Source: Theristus sp. LFF4_11
Taxonomy: Eukaryota; Nematoda; Chromadorea; Monhysterida; Xyalidae
Direction of reading: 5' to 3'
NCBI GenBank assembly: GCA_030248135.1
Contig: JASANC010002422.1
Location: 1 to 64,000, forward strand
Length of the DNA stretch: 64,000 bases
Below, one piece after another: positions 1 to 19,442 of this stretch. Below the pieces are notes generated by a model. The model was given only the letters and a program-made list of their open reading frames with translations. It was not told the DNA's origin and searched no databases. Every line of letters begins with the position of its first letter. Position 1 is the first letter of the stretch. Position numbers and translations under genes: made by a program.

Positions 1-790
1 TAATTCCATTATGGTGGGTCTTGTGACGTAATTATTACTTTTTATTAAGTAACTTTTTTATCGTTGAAATTTTTGAATTATTGGAAAGTGAGGAAGGAAC
101 AGTTGAAACTGAGGTTTTTGTCAAGACCCATTAAGGTGGAAATTGTAAGGCGTCTGCCGTACTGTACCGGTATTGGTTGGAAGATCGTTCTGATTTGCTC
201 CAAGCGACTGAACATTTTGGAACTGTTTTGTGTTGTGTTTAGCAGTTGAATATTTGTTCGTTTGATTATGAGTTCTGCTATTTTATGAGTTGGAATGCTA
301 GCGTTTTATTTGAGAATAGGCCGATAGTTGGGCACAAAATAGTAATAGTTGGCTCATTTAGGAGTAGTTACGGTTGCAGTGTATTTAGCTAAAAAATATG
401 GCTAAATAATAACTGTCTCTTCGGTTTGCCAACGTGGAATGTGGATATTTCAAATCCAGCAACTGTCTTGCGAAGCCAAATAATTTCCATTTCACTTACG
501 TTGTTTTATCCGCAACATTGAGGCAAACCGTTGGATAGTTGGATTGTCGTCAAATTTTCTATCCAGTTTATGTTGGTGGTCGCGAGTTGAATGAACCAAC
601 ACAGTGGCAGTTTATAGATAATAGAGCAGTATGATTTTTGAAACTGCATCCACAAACAGCAACCAAGATTTGTGTATCGCAGCAAGTGACCGCAGAAGCA
701 CTGCACAAATCTCGGTTGCGAGTTGTTGTGCTTCAGCACGGTTGTTGTTGGCCGCCACTATTTTACTCAGTTTTCGTATCCTTTTTTCAG
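1..790. other. PMCA intron, upstream part
   Basis: No coding exon could be recognised here. The conserved PMCA segments that should precede the first visible exon (actuator domain and the first two membrane helices) are absent, so they lie before the window. The short open frames in this stretch show no protein-like composition and no splice-site framing. Confidence 0.6.
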
Positions 791-7082
<6,292 letters not shown>

Positions 7083-7644
7083 GTATGTCCTCCCGCCGTT
7101 CTCATATGTCTGTTTCGCAGTACATTCTCACATTCTCGCAGTTTCATGTTTAATGCAGTTTTACTTTTGCTGTAAACTTGCTCAGCACTATTCATAACAA
7201 AAGTGATCGTTTGTTTTATTTGCAGAGTTTCTTCTAGTTGTTCATGTGTGTTACATTACATTTTATGTTCACTAGGAGCACAACCGATTGTTAGTGTTAT
7301 TGTAGTAGTACACAATCAGGTGCAGTTCATCAGCAAACCACTCTAGTTATCCGCCGTGTTTTCCGATCTCCGAGTGTTGCCACTGTGCTGTAAACTGCAT
7401 TAGAGTGGGCTTTTCTTTTATTAGAAAACCACTGTCTGCCGTGCTTGACTTCCGTACATAAGACGATGCGTTCAAGTGGGTCTGTTTCCCAATTCTCATT
7501 TGTGTTTTCTCATCGGATAATTGTGGGTGGTCTTTTCACATATTCCAAGTTTGAAGATCACATCAAGTCAAAATTTTTCGTTCATCTAGATTCAAAGTTC
7601 AATTCCTTTCAGATGTCCAAGTAGTTTTGAGACCTTAAGAAATA

Positions 7645-8358
7645 CAGGGTGTTGCAAAAAAACTACAATGGGCAAAAGGACTCGTTCTCGAAGTTCGGTC
7701 CATATTTTGGCATGAAATTTGGAACACAGCTTGAAACATGCTTGCCATTGACTGTGTTAAATTTTGTTTGAAAACTTCGAAAGTTAGATACATGGCAACA
7801 TTTTCAACTCAAGGGTGAAAAAACGGATAAATTCATGCTTCTTTCCTTGTCTAAAGCTAACCATAGATCTTACTGGTGCAAAAAAGTGCTGCATTTATTC
7901 TACAAAAACTTTTGGAAGCAATTTTCGATTGCTCTCAATTGTTTTGCTACTTTTTTGGGTATGTAAAATGCTAAAAATTTTTGAAGTGACTGAGACGCCG
8001 TGAAAAAAAAAGTTTTCAGTTTTCTCATAAGCTTTTCGATTCTCATTTCCAATTAGGGACGTTTCTTCAAAACAATTGTTCAGCCTGAAAGAAACAAAGC
8101 CAGAAAAAATATCCTGCAACTGTGACACTTTTATTGAATTCGAAAGCGCAAGCAAAACTGAAAAACTTGCACATGATCCACAATGAACGTCAACGAACTC
8201 CACAAAAACTGAAGCGAACGATTTTGAACTTAGACTTCAAACCGTTGCTGTGTTTCAACCCTGTTTAATTTTCGAATGAAAACATTTCCTAAAATTCGTA
8301 AGTCTCTCAAAATTCAAATAAAAACCTTAAACATTTCAGTTTTTTTTGCAACACCCTG
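7645..8358. mobile_element. MITE with mariner-like ends (714 bp)
   Basis: Imperfect terminal inverted repeats begin CAGGGTGTTGCAAAAAAACT on the left; the right end reads AGTTTTTTTTGCAACACCCT followed by G. A TA dinucleotide flanks each end (7643-7644, 8359-8360), as expected for Tc1/mariner target-site duplications. No transposase is readable, so this is a non-autonomous copy. A related copy lies at 37485-37982. Confidence 0.85.
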
Positions 8359-9200
8359 TATATAAACCAGTAGTATTTGCTTCTTCTTTATCGCTGTTGT
8401 CTATTGCATCACTGTACTGCCCCTCATGCACATCACGTTTGTTAAATTTCACGATTTCACGCATTTCAGACTTTCTTGTCGTGTAGCTCGCTACTCGTGT
8501 CAGCAAAACAACCTTAACCTTCGAACTTTCATCGCCAGAATTTTCAGTTATCAATTTTCAGCCATTGTCTGTTTTATCACATGTCGTCCTCACGTGCACA
8601 CTGAAATCACACGCTTCACAAATACGATGTTTTGCAATACATTCAAGTTTATATCTATGTAGTGGGCCCATACATGTGTGCACATATTTTTAGTGTTTTT
8701 TAAGTTTTTCATGTTTATTCATGCACTGTCACTGTAATGAGAACTTGGTACTGTGAGAACAGGCAACAAGATGTTAGTGTTCTGTTTCACAAGCACCGAA
8801 TTCAGTGAATCAGTTACACTTGTTTTTTTTCACTGGCACACACATGAGGCTTAGTGCACGCGTTAATTAGCTCAGCACCAGCAGCTTTGCACGTTCAACT
8901 ATTTTTTCGAACATCGAAAAGCAAGACTTCACCGTGTGCCAAACTTTCGATGACTGTCTTAACAATCAATGATGTGGACAGTGCTGTACAACGGTCGGGT
9001 TTTGGCATTCGGTTGTTTCAATTGTAGTTTTGCAAAAGAACACGTGCATCAAATGTCTTAACCAGACACAAGTTTCACCAGACATAGCGATGACATCGCT
9101 AGTTCAGCGCAAGTGGGTCCTTGTAGTTTTTTCTTAATGTGGTTGTTTTTTTTGTTAGATAGTTGATGCAGTCGTGCATGCGCATGTCATATTGTCGTAT

Positions 9201-9328
9201 GGTCCGTCCAACGAAACATGTCATATTTTGTGGCGCCAAATTTGAATTCACTGTGCAACAGCATTGCAATTGAAAATTCATACTTGCCCTTCTCCCATAA
9301 AAACATGACTTGTTTGGTTGGACGGACC
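9201..9328. mobile_element. Short inverted-repeat element (128 bp)
   Basis: GGTCCGTCCAACGAAACATG on the left is matched in inverted orientation at 9295-9328 (right-hand sequence reversed: GGTCCGTCCAACCAAACAAG), giving terminal repeats of roughly 34 bp around a short core. No clear target duplication is visible, so the family is unassigned. Confidence 0.55.
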
Positions 9329-11494
9329 TTAAAACCGTTTACATAATGATCAAAATGTTTGGCAGTTAGTTGCATGCTACGTTGCTCGGCACAACTCGTC
9401 TGTTGTCATGCAAGTTATTCCATTTTAGGGTAACTGTTTTAACGATAAATGACACATTGTCACCCATTCCCTGATACCGTCAAGAAATATGTTACCCAAT
9501 TTTTTAGCTTTAGCACTTTCAGCTAAAACTTATTTTCTGCTGGCTGAAATCTTTGGGCAAGCAAGGCATTTTGTTAGAACCATGGCGTTCGTACTTATCA
9601 AGCAAACTGTTTTTTTAGATATTTATGGAATAGATTCGTTTGCGTTCAAAACGTTATTTCCACAAGACCGTTTCAGTTAACAGAAGTTTTCGAACTGTGC
9701 TTGGTTGCTTGGGTTGTTTCCTGTCGCTTTGCGTATCATTTTACTTGCCATTACTTTTCAAAAAAGATACACAAGGAAACGAGTTAAAATTCTTATGATG
9801 AAAAAGGCACATTGAGATTTGTGGACTTCGATCTGCAGTCAGGACTGGCATTAATATTGTGTGATGTGGTGATTGACACATATCCAAACAAATCGCATGA
9901 TTGTGCCTAGATGAACCGCTCATAAACCGATATCATGGAAACGATGCCCTCGGCTGATCAAACGACAATGTTCAAAAAATGATTGGCTAGGTTTTGCCCG
10001 GTAATAGTGGCTTCAGTCACAAGTCAAAATTTATCAAGCAAAAAGAACTATGTTTTGGGCGTGTGGTGGTTGCACTGAAAAAGACTAACCCACACGTCGT
10101 GCGTTTGCAGCTCTGAAAAATCGAAACGCACTCTTGAGTCTGTCATTTGTTATTATTGGTTGGATTATTGTTGATTCGTTGTTTCATCTTAGTCCTTAGT
10201 TTCACTGACCAAAGATATTCTGTAGTACGACAGAAAGTTTATTGTTTCTAAGAATGTATTATAAAATAGGAGGTTACCAACAACATATTAATTACCAAAC
10301 TCGACGCACTGTCAGACATTGTGTTTTTTCACCAGTATTTCTGTTGCAACATAGTCTAGCGGCAGAAGACGTCGACCTGCTTCATTAAGTTTTGTGTACA
10401 ACAAAAAAGTAGCTTAAAATCTGGTCTGAAGTAACTGGTGTTTTTTCAAATTTTTTACTTGACCGTCACGAGCTTTATTCGAATTATTTTTAATTAGTGC
10501 CCGCTTGATCGGCCAATCACTAGCCGATCGGCGGAATGCGTTGGTTTTGGTTAACTTTAACAAAACTGAGTAAGTCAAAGAAATTTCAGGCGTTTTTCGT
10601 TGGCAGCGAAAAACACCGTTTTCCAGTGTTGGTGAATTTTTGGTGGTGAATTGGTGAATACAGAAGAAACATGTTCATGTTCTTTATCACGTGTTGAGTT
10701 TGTGTACCAAAGCAGGTTTACGTAATTTGTATCTTTGATCTACACCTAACATCAACGATATGAAACTTTTCAGTGTTTAAATTTGGTTGTTAATACCTTT
10801 GTTCAAAAGTATGAACAATGTTTCTTCGTTGATGACGTTATCCCAATTCTTAATCAGTTTCACAAAACTATTGTATGTGTTTGGCTTCTTCATAGTTTTA
10901 AACCAGTGATGTTTATTGTTTTAGTGAACCAGTTTTGCAAATGCACTGCAATATTTTTAATACTGTACTAAATGGTTTGTAAGGTTTTGCTGTACCGATA
11001 GTACTGCTGGATTTGTATTGATCACAAAATGCCTTGTTCTGCTTTTGCAGTTCGGATGACTATTAGTAGAAATATTGCTTTTTAGCTAGCGTGCATGTTT
11101 TGCATTTTCTACTGACAATTTTATTAGTTCTCTTTGTTTTTTGTCCAGTTATTTTTGTGGAGTTGTTTGTGATTTTGTTTTGCTCTTCAGTTGTGTCGGT
11201 GAATATCTTGCAATAATATTCTTAACTTCTGCCACCACTGAGTGTTCACTAATGCAAACGACTACCACGTGGTAGCCTCTTGATCTGACGTTTCAACTTC
11301 TTCAGCGTTTTGACTGTTCGTACACTTTTGTATTGTGTTGTTTTTGGTATTTTGTCAGTGTTCAGTTGTTTTTTGTTGTTGTTTGCTTTCTCACAACAAC
11401 CCTGAAAGCTTGTGTTGTGTACAAGTTTTGTCTGTCTGTTGTTTGAGGTCGACTCTTTTTTGTTTGGTGGATTTCAGTAACATGTTTCTTTTCA

Positions 11495-11529
11495 CGTGTG
11501 TGTGTGTGTGTGTGTGTCTGTCTGTCTGT
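11495..11529. repeat. (GT)n followed by (TCTG)n microsatellite
   Basis: About eleven GT dinucleotides followed by three TCTG units in the long PMCA intron. Confidence 0.95.
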
Positions 11530-13331
11530 GGTGGTTGTTTCTCTGGTGATTTGCACACATTTTTTATTAGTTGGTTCCTGGTAAACAGTCAGACTGTATT
11601 AGCCAGTGGACCTATCAACGTGTGATGCTTGGTGCGCACATTTTTGGGAGTAGTCTTTCAGGCGGCTGATCCGATTTGCAAAGTATTACCGTTATATAGA
11701 CGTAGATTCACCTCTTTCACGCCCCCCCCCACTTAGTATCAGTAGTGAAAAGTGATATTAGTATCAGATAGATATATCAGATACGCTTTTTGCTTTGTAG
11801 AATACTTCAAGAAACGTTTTTTTAAACTGTTGAACATCAGTATCACGTGAGTTACTGGTATTGAAAAGCTAACGCCATAATTATGACACCGTAACAATAA
11901 ACACTTCTTGTTTATTACTTGTGGTCAAACTTTTTCACACCAGATACAGATCATAATAATGAGTGCTACAAAAGCGTTGAGCTAAGCCGCGGTGCACTTC
12001 TGCTATTGTAGGGAGAATTGAGACTCAAAATTGGCGTACCATGCACACATTGTTTCAATGAAACATTGAAGCGTGAGAAACAACTACAATGTATTGTCTC
12101 TTTTCTTGTGGGGCGACATGTTTTAAAAACGATCAATGGGAAAACGTGGAATTTCATCAGCGTTTAGTTTTGCTGCGACTGCTGCCGATCTAGCGTTTGT
12201 ATCATTCGTGACACGGGCTGCAGCTCGTTTACTGTCGATGGAGATTATGTCCATGCTATTTACTGGCAGAACTTCTGGAAAACTTTCATTTTATTAAACG
12301 AGATCGATCAAGCTTGTTGAAGTTTTTATGAACTTGAAAAAGCGTTTGTCAGTTTATCATTATTATCACGTAAACAATTTAGCTGATTGTGATGATGTTC
12401 TTTTGCGCTGTTGCGTGACCACTAAGCCAGGCAACAATGCGGTAAACACACTGTGCACTTGATTACTTTATTGCGTAAAAGCCTTCCTGGTGCAAGTTCT
12501 GCCACAAATAGCATGACGTTGTTTTGTCGAATCACCATCAGCTTGCTGTTCCAGCATGTCTGTGATAATCGCTTGATTTAAAGCATACCCTGTAATGGCT
12601 GTACTGCGGTCTGCGGAACGTCTCTGATCAGTAGTTGCTAGTCGTTTCGTGGTACAGCAAACTGTTGATTGTACGGTTATGCTAAAAAAGCGATTATTCG
12701 AAAGCAAGCCACCCAATATGACTGGAACGCGGCAGTAGTTGCACTGCAAATGCTTTTGCCACTCACTCACGGTTCACGGATTACTGTGTTGTGAAATATA
12801 GATCTTAAACGGTTTTGAACTACTGTAAAAGTTGTCTGGCCGTCAGGTTAAGTATGTGGGCTTGGATGGAAGCCGAAACAACAACGTCAACAATGCTACG
12901 TTTTTTTTTGTTTGAAAAGCTGCGAGTCCGTGAAAACAAAAAAAAAGTTCTATAAAGTTTATTTATTGCAGAATGTTGGTAGATTAGAGTTGGAAGACCA
13001 ACACATCTGCTCCAAAGAAAATAATGTCTTTGTAGTTTTTCTGCAATAAATAAGCTTCAGAAAGTATTTTTCATCAGTTCCCAGCTTTTAAACATGAAAA
13101 CAACCTTAGTCAGTATAAACGTTTTGTATTTTCTTTCTTTATCAAAACCAACAGAGATGAAGTACTTCCGACTACCGTTCTTTGTGGGCCGTGAGAAAAA
13201 GCATTTGCCCGTGCTGATGAGCTTCATTTAACCAATCTAAAGGATCTTGCTGTTATCTTTTTAACGGGTTGAGTTGTTATTTGCAACCTGCGAGGTGTTG
13301 GTTTGGTCGGTTCAAATGGTTCTGCTTGCAG

Positions 13332-13859
13332 CTGCGTGTGGTTCAAGCGTTTCGAACCAATCTGGAAGACTTTGACGCCGACCGTCGCTCGATTTGTTCG
13401 GCGCATTCAGCGAGCTCGCTGCGACTGAGTTATTCGCTGATGGGTCACCCGCGTGCGTCGCAACCAGGTGCTGCGTTCGACTACTCGAGTGCAACGGCCG
13501 CTGCTGCTCATTCGAATCCATTCGTCACGTCTGAACTGACGTGTGACACTGCGCTTGCGAACGCGCCGCTAAGCAATAACAATAGTGACGCTGGTCGCAT
13601 GCGGCAGCTGCTGTCACGGACTTCACCACAGCCCTATCCGTACTACCATCATGCACAGAAAGTGCCGAGCGGTGCCGTAGACGCAGCTGTCGCCGCCAAC
13701 AATGCGCTCTCTGCAAATCGCACGTCCACTGCTGCTGCTACTGCTGGCAACCACCACCATCATTACGAACGAGTGCCACTCGTGCAAAAGTGGCCCGGCG
13801 CCGCAAAGATGGGCAAGAGCATATCGTTAGACACGCCCGTTTCCATTGCACATGTGTGA
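13332..13859 (+). CDS. PMCA: PMCA alternative terminal exon a (calmodulin-binding tail)
   Basis: Follows a ttgcag acceptor in phase 0, matching the donor at 7082. It encodes 175 residues to TGA at 13857-13859. The first residues, LRVVQAFRTNLEDFD, complete the calmodulin-binding helix begun by GQILWIRGLTRLQTQ. The rest is low-complexity (Ser/Ala/His/Asn-rich) and ends SIAHV, which does not fit a class I PDZ ligand because the third residue from the end is Ala. An ATTAAA at 13919-13924 could be a polyadenylation signal. It competes with the exon at 19325-19442, which starts with the homologous IRVVRAFQAGLE. Confidence 0.9.
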   Translation: MRVVQAFRTNLEDFDADRRSICSAHSASSLRLSYSLMGHPRASQPGAAFDYSSATAAAAHSNPFVTSELTCDTALANAPLSNNNSDAGRMRQLLSRTSPQPYPYYHHAQKVPSGAVDAAVAANNALSANRTSTAAATAGNHHHHYERVPLVQKWPGAAKMGKSISLDTPVSIAHV

Positions 13860-16800
13860 TCTTTCTGCCGTTCTCCGTTGCATTCGTATTCGTTTACTTG
13901 CTGCTGTCCTACGTATTTATTAAACATTCGTATCCTGTTTGTGGTTGATGTGCAGCCAATGCGGCATACTGCTTTTATTCGTCGATGGTACGATTTCCAG
14001 TTGTACTTCTTTTTCTTTGTCTGCGCGTACTTCCGTTTACTTTTTTGAGTTGTATCTCTCTGAATGTTTGCTTTATATCGGTGGTAAGAATTACTGTGTA
14101 CTCTTCCTATTTATGATTGGCTTTATTGTACTTGTGGTATCTTGCTTGAATGTATCTTGTTTGTCAGATGACTTTCATTCAATGTACAGATAGATACTTC
14201 GTCTTTGTTGATTAGTCTCTTGTTATAGATGAGTTATTTGTTTTTAATTTTTTTGGCTGTTCGAATAGTTTCTAAAACATTTATACTCCATATGAACTGT
14301 GGCCGGTGCGGTCACTTTTTACTGCAATATTGTTGTGTGTTAGTATATCAAAGTGTTTGTTCAGGGTTTGTCTGTTTTGAACTTGATACGATTAGCGATT
14401 GTTTTGAAGTTTCTGTGCAATTTGGCACCTGGTCGCATCGTGGCTGTTGTGATAAAGTAGAAACATTGCACTCTGTACCGAGTACGTCGCCTTTGCTGGT
14501 AGTCGCGCTTCAACATTACCAAGTGGAACAATTGTTCTTCGGTAAACATTTCCTCTTTTGTATTACTGCTCGTTCGGGTTAAATAGTGCTGTTTGCAGTA
14601 GCTGGTTCTCTTTTAGTTGGTTTCCACTCTCAAACTCGTCGTAGTTTTCATTAGCACAATTGAAACCTAATGTAATGGTAATGTTGTACCACCGGTTGGC
14701 CCACGATATCAAAAAGTAATCAAAAATGTCTATGTTTTTGGCCATGTGCACTTTATTTGTCTTCTGATAGTCTTCTGATAATGGATCTTAGCATTATAAT
14801 AATTACTAACAGCGACAACTTATTGATGCACATGATAGATCTTCCGATTTGTATAGATTATGCGCATTCTGTATTATCCGCAACTGGGTATTAATTGACC
14901 AGCTCGCTCCATTATTATAGCCTCATCTGTGAACACGAACGTTGAACAAACCAACGATGGGACACAGAAATTTCATAAAATAGGATATGAGTTTTTTGAA
15001 TATTTCCCAATTAACCAACGTGCGCAAGAAACTAAACCTCAGTCTATTGTGGTGGTGCGAGCTGCTGAATACTGATTTTTATTTTGTATTTTAACCGCAA
15101 GAATTGTTTCACATTTCTTATTTTGTTGACTATAATTTTTATATTTTATCAGTTATTTCCCTTCACCCAATGCAATCACTTGCATTTAATAAGTTTGTTG
15201 GATTGGAGTTCTGGATACATAACGTTTTAGTCAATCTGGTTTGGCTTAGCTTGTATTTTAATTTTTTTATTATCAAGCGCACTTTTAGAAGCCAATCAGA
15301 GCGTAACTCAATGCGACCTTTTTAAATCTAAATGGGCTCATAGTTTCACATTTTACCATTAAGGAGTTTAATTTAGATGTGCATGTTATGTAGCCACGGT
15401 TCTTTTTTACCACAATAGTAACTGTTATTTTCTGAATTTTCAGGGCAGTTGACAATATTTGTGAACCAGAACTTCATGAAAGATCTTCTTAAATGGGTTC
15501 TCCAACAGCCTAAAAATCTTTGGTAGAACTAAAAACAATCGTATTATTTAGTTGTGCGTTGTTGAATTTAAAAAACTGATTGTTGAGTTTGTGTGAACTG
15601 ATGCAATGGTTGCATAATAATATATGTGAATTAACACTCCGTCCATTGAAGTCTAGTCGATATATCCTGCTTTTGGTTTTTCCATAGTGTTTCATTTTTT
15701 TTATTTCTTGTCTCCAAAATCTAGTCGCCTGCTCAAAGACGTGCTTCATTTAGTCATGTTTAAAATACAAATTTTACATTTGACCATGTTTACATTTATT
15801 GTCATGCTAGCGTTTATACTGTTATTCTCTTGTTCCATGTGTCATACCATAATATAATTAGTAATTGAAGAAAAGAACAAATTTGAAATAATTTGATAAA
15901 AAGGTTTACCCAAACAGTGTTAACAACAATACTAACCACAAAGCACACTGCGTGCTGTGGCAATAATGGGACTTCAGCTACAATTTTTTTTACGTGCGCG
16001 ATAAACAAAGAGCTTGATTTTTTAAGCGTTGGCAAAAAAAGCCGTGCAATTATGTTCTCAATTGCCTTTTACTAACTATCGTTTGAAATATTGAAACAAA
16101 GGTGGTGTAAATGAGATTACGAAGATTTGTGAAACTGTAGGCAATCGGCGGTGATATGCGATCGCGGCTGCTGGCGGTGCCGCAAAGCAAGGCGCCGACA
16201 GACCAAGCCGTAAGCAGTGCTCGTTGCTAGCTGTTGTACTCGCATATGTACAGCTACTCCTCTGTCGTTACGTTATCGCTCCTGTTACTTTGAACGCTGA
16301 GACCTCTGCATGTGTTCGCGGTACACTATAATTCCACTGTTGTCTGTCATACACTTTTGACCCTTCAGGAAGGTTTCTTGAAAGCAATCGGAAGCGACTA
16401 TTTTGGGGTACTTTCGCGGCACTTTGGCAGGGGATGGGACGGACTGAAAGTATGCAACGTTGTGCAGTGGTCTCTAGTTTCAAAAATGATTTCATGGCGT
16501 TCGTCGTTTGTTGGTAGTCCTCTTGCAGTTCGAGTAGCGATTTTCAGTTTCGTTGATATCTAATGATGTGGTATCGTTGTGGTGTTGAAAATGTTGGTGT
16601 ATTTCTTTCAAGCACACCGTCGTTTACTGCCGTTTTCTGTGGTGATGGTGACTCTTGCTGATCATAGAAACTGTTTACAGCCTTTTCGCTTTTGTTTGGT
16701 TTGTTGCAGCAACATGGCCTGCGCTGAACACTTGTTACGTTACGTTATGTTACATGCCACGGTTTTTCGTTCTTGTTTTTTGGTTCTTCGTAATATTTCT

Positions 16801-19324
16801 GTTTCTTTCATTTTATCACAACACAAACACACTGGACCTACACTGTTCGTTCACCCAATAAATGCAGCACCTCGAAGTGTTGCAGAATGCAATGCAGAAC
16901 ATTTTGTGACGATCTGCAGCCTGTTTTTCTACTTTTTCTACATCTTTATTGTTTTCCTGTAAATCTCCGTCGACTTTCCTTTTACCTCTTATGATATTCA
17001 TTTTTTCTCTAAGCCTGTCAGGATCTTTTTTTGTGAAATAATTACTGTGTTCCAGGGACCAGGATCGTAAAAATGCTCACTTAATAATTTCAGTCTTGTA
17101 CTTATTATGCAAAATCGTAAGTACTGTAATGCGACGGAATCTTTTGAAAAACCATTTTTTCTGAACTCCTTTTTAACGCAGACATCACAACCAGAGGAAT
17201 TCACAGCGTCGATTCGAAAGCGTAGCGTACGGCGTGAGTACGCCCGTTCTATTGTTTGTCGTGAAAACTAGTCATTAACAAGAGTTGACTGAAATTAACG
17301 GCGTTCATATTAGCTCGTGTTGAATTTTAAACATTCTGATTGAGTTTTTAACTCTTAGAACGTAAAAAAACTAATTTATTTGAAGAAAGGCGACTTTACT
17401 TCCTTCCATATTTTAAAATGTTAAGGCCCATTCATGCACGCGCGCGCTGAAGCGCGTTGACGCGCGTTGACGTGCGCTAACATGAACGTGCCTACCAATG
17501 TGCGTATGTTCCAAAACTGAAGTGCGCTGTTTTTTTGCTTCGTGAATGTGTAGCGAAGTGACGCGCGTTAGCGCGCTTCAACCTCCATGAATGGCGCTTT
17601 AGTGCACATAATGTATACTTACCAAATCATTGATGAGTCACAAAGTCGAGAAGACCTGAACTGAAGGTTCAGTATTTGGGAAAATACATTCTATTATCCA
17701 TTTACCATTCAAGTCCAGATGTTTTGCCTGTTTGATTGAATGCCCTTTTCACTCTCTAACACTTCTTCTTTCTGATTATGCTGCAGCTATTTACTTTGCC
17801 ACTAATTTTCCATGTTTTATAACTATTCCACTACTGACACAAGTCACCAAGACACCTTTCTAACATTCAGAGGAACTGATGATTGGCTGTCGGCGGAATA
17901 AAGTCACCCAGTGGTAGTGATGTGTCCGCCGGTTCAGTCATCGCTTCGTCTGCATTCTGTTTACTCTTCACAAACCTTTTAATCAGCTCATTTTTGCTCT
18001 GTGAATGTGGGCAGCAGGCGGTTTTGATTGCGAAACACGAAGCCATTCTTGCAGATTCACTTTTATTGGCATGTTTGTATTTGTTGCTGCAACAGGTGTT
18101 TACGATGACCGCCGTTTCCGTACCGAGCGACGATCTTACTCGAGTACGAACTGAGACGTCAATGCGTATAAATTGATATGATTGCTGCTATGAATGTTAT
18201 CAGTGCTTGCGTGCGCTCTCTGAATGGCCCTGCACCACGTCAGTGTCACACATGCTAGAGACACGCACCTGCATGAACGACAGAGCATGTTAGCTCGAAT
18301 TGTCGTCTTGTATAAAAACTAGTTTTTTTAAAGTTTCGTTCGCTTTGCTTTTTGTTGTGCTTGTTGTTGTTGCTGTTGTGCTGCCTGTTACTGCTCATGT
18401 AATGATTTTTCCTAGTCGATTCATGATTGAAACGGGGTTTTCTCCGTTGTTTATGTCGTTCTGTGAGCAGCTTCTGTTGTGGTACCAATTTTTCCTGTTT
18501 ACCGTTCGCTCACCCTGTTGCAGTCTGTTGGTCTATCCAGCTTTGCACCAGTTTTAGAGCACCCCTGCATGCGGTGTCGGCACCCTCTTCCAAATCAAGC
18601 CAGTAAAACGTTGCTTAATAGTATCAGGGCTCGTTGGTTGCTGTGAGTGTTTTTGACCAACAAGCAGAACAAAAAAGTGTCAACGCAGACAAAGTTTGGT
18701 AACTCTAACAAATAACGATTGCCGTTTGTGTGCCTTTGTGAGTGAGTGTAGTTTATATTGGCTGAAATGCTGTGGTACGATCAGATTAGAAACAACAACA
18801 ACAGTTAGCTTGGTTGTGTGTTTTGTATTTGGTTAGCCCAGTGAACGCTGCTGACTGAGTTGGTTGCATGTGACCGCCGCAAACAAACAACTATTTAAAA
18901 AAACATTCCATAAGTTGCTTTCAGAGATTATTCATTCACCATAAATTTTGTCTAAATGCAGTAAGATGACAGAACAGAATGAAAAACGAGTGCACGAGCA
19001 TTTGATGGAAACGACAAACTAGCAGGAAATTTAAAAACTGACCGCAAGAAAATTTTGTTTTTCATATGGAAGTGTACGATTCAGGGCTTACCAAAGTGCA
19101 TAGAAAAACACGAAAGTTTTCGGTTGTTAAAGAATTTCGGAGGGATTTTGTGGTGATGAACTCAGCAGAAACTACCAATCCTACCTCCTACGTTGTTTGT
19201 TTGCGTGCATTCCGGTCAAGCCAAGTAAAAGTCGGCGAAATTTAGAAGTGAAGTGTCATACTTTTATCTCATTGATCTTGTATGTGAAAACTTTTCGAGT
19301 TCATATTTTCTGTACCTATTGCAG
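13860..19324 (+). other. PMCA intron between alternative exons a and b
   Basis: AT-rich, without a recognised gene. It contains the small MITE at 17424-17598. Two short, acceptor-preceded open segments lie in the flanking introns (13151-13231 and 18096-18174) but have no recognisable protein similarity. Confidence 0.55.
17424..17598. mobile_element. MITE with PIF/Harbinger-like ends (175 bp)
   Basis: Ends AGGCCCATTCATG and CATGAATGGCGCT are imperfect inverted repeats flanked by TTA on both sides (17421-17423, 17599-17601). A 3-bp TTA/TWA duplication is typical of PIF/Harbinger. The interior is rich in alternating GCGCGC blocks, also arranged as inverted repeats. A 41-bp deletion derivative lies at 25722-25762, again with flanking TTA. 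Confidence 0.7.
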
Positions 19325-19442
19325 ATACGAGTAGTTCGAGCATTTCAAGCCGGTTTGGAACGCAAAGATCCCTCTCTATCGGGGCCGAGCGCGGCGCGTT
19401 TGATGGAGATCAGCCGTCAACTTCGGCAGCAAGAGCGGGAAG
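19325..19442 (+). CDS. PMCA: PMCA alternative exon b (calmodulin-binding segment)
   Basis: Phase 0 at its attgcag acceptor, as needed to follow the shared exon ending at 7082, and phase 1 at its donor. It encodes 39 residues beginning IRVVRAFQAGLERKD and ending SRQLRQQERE. IRVV.AF is the vertebrate PMCA 'b' continuation of the calmodulin-binding domain, and the switch occurs right after QTQ as at vertebrate splice site C. The phase-1 end matches the exon at 23552. Confidence 0.9.

Larger units (their letters stand above)
7083..13331 (+). other. Long PMCA intron before alternative exon a
   Basis: Lies between the last shared PMCA exon and the first alternative C-terminal exon. It holds the MITE at 7645-8358, a small inverted-repeat element at 9201-9328, a (GT)n/(TCTG)n microsatellite at 11495-11529, a poly-C run near 11725, and an inverted repeat around TTTATTTATTGCAG at 12957-13056. 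No other gene was recognised. Confidence 0.6.

Noticed and set aside
16268..16962. Plus-strand frames of 83 to 127 codons, one after an AG acceptor at 16369
   Set aside because: Phe/Cys-rich translations typical of T-rich intron DNA, and no phase link to PMCA exons.
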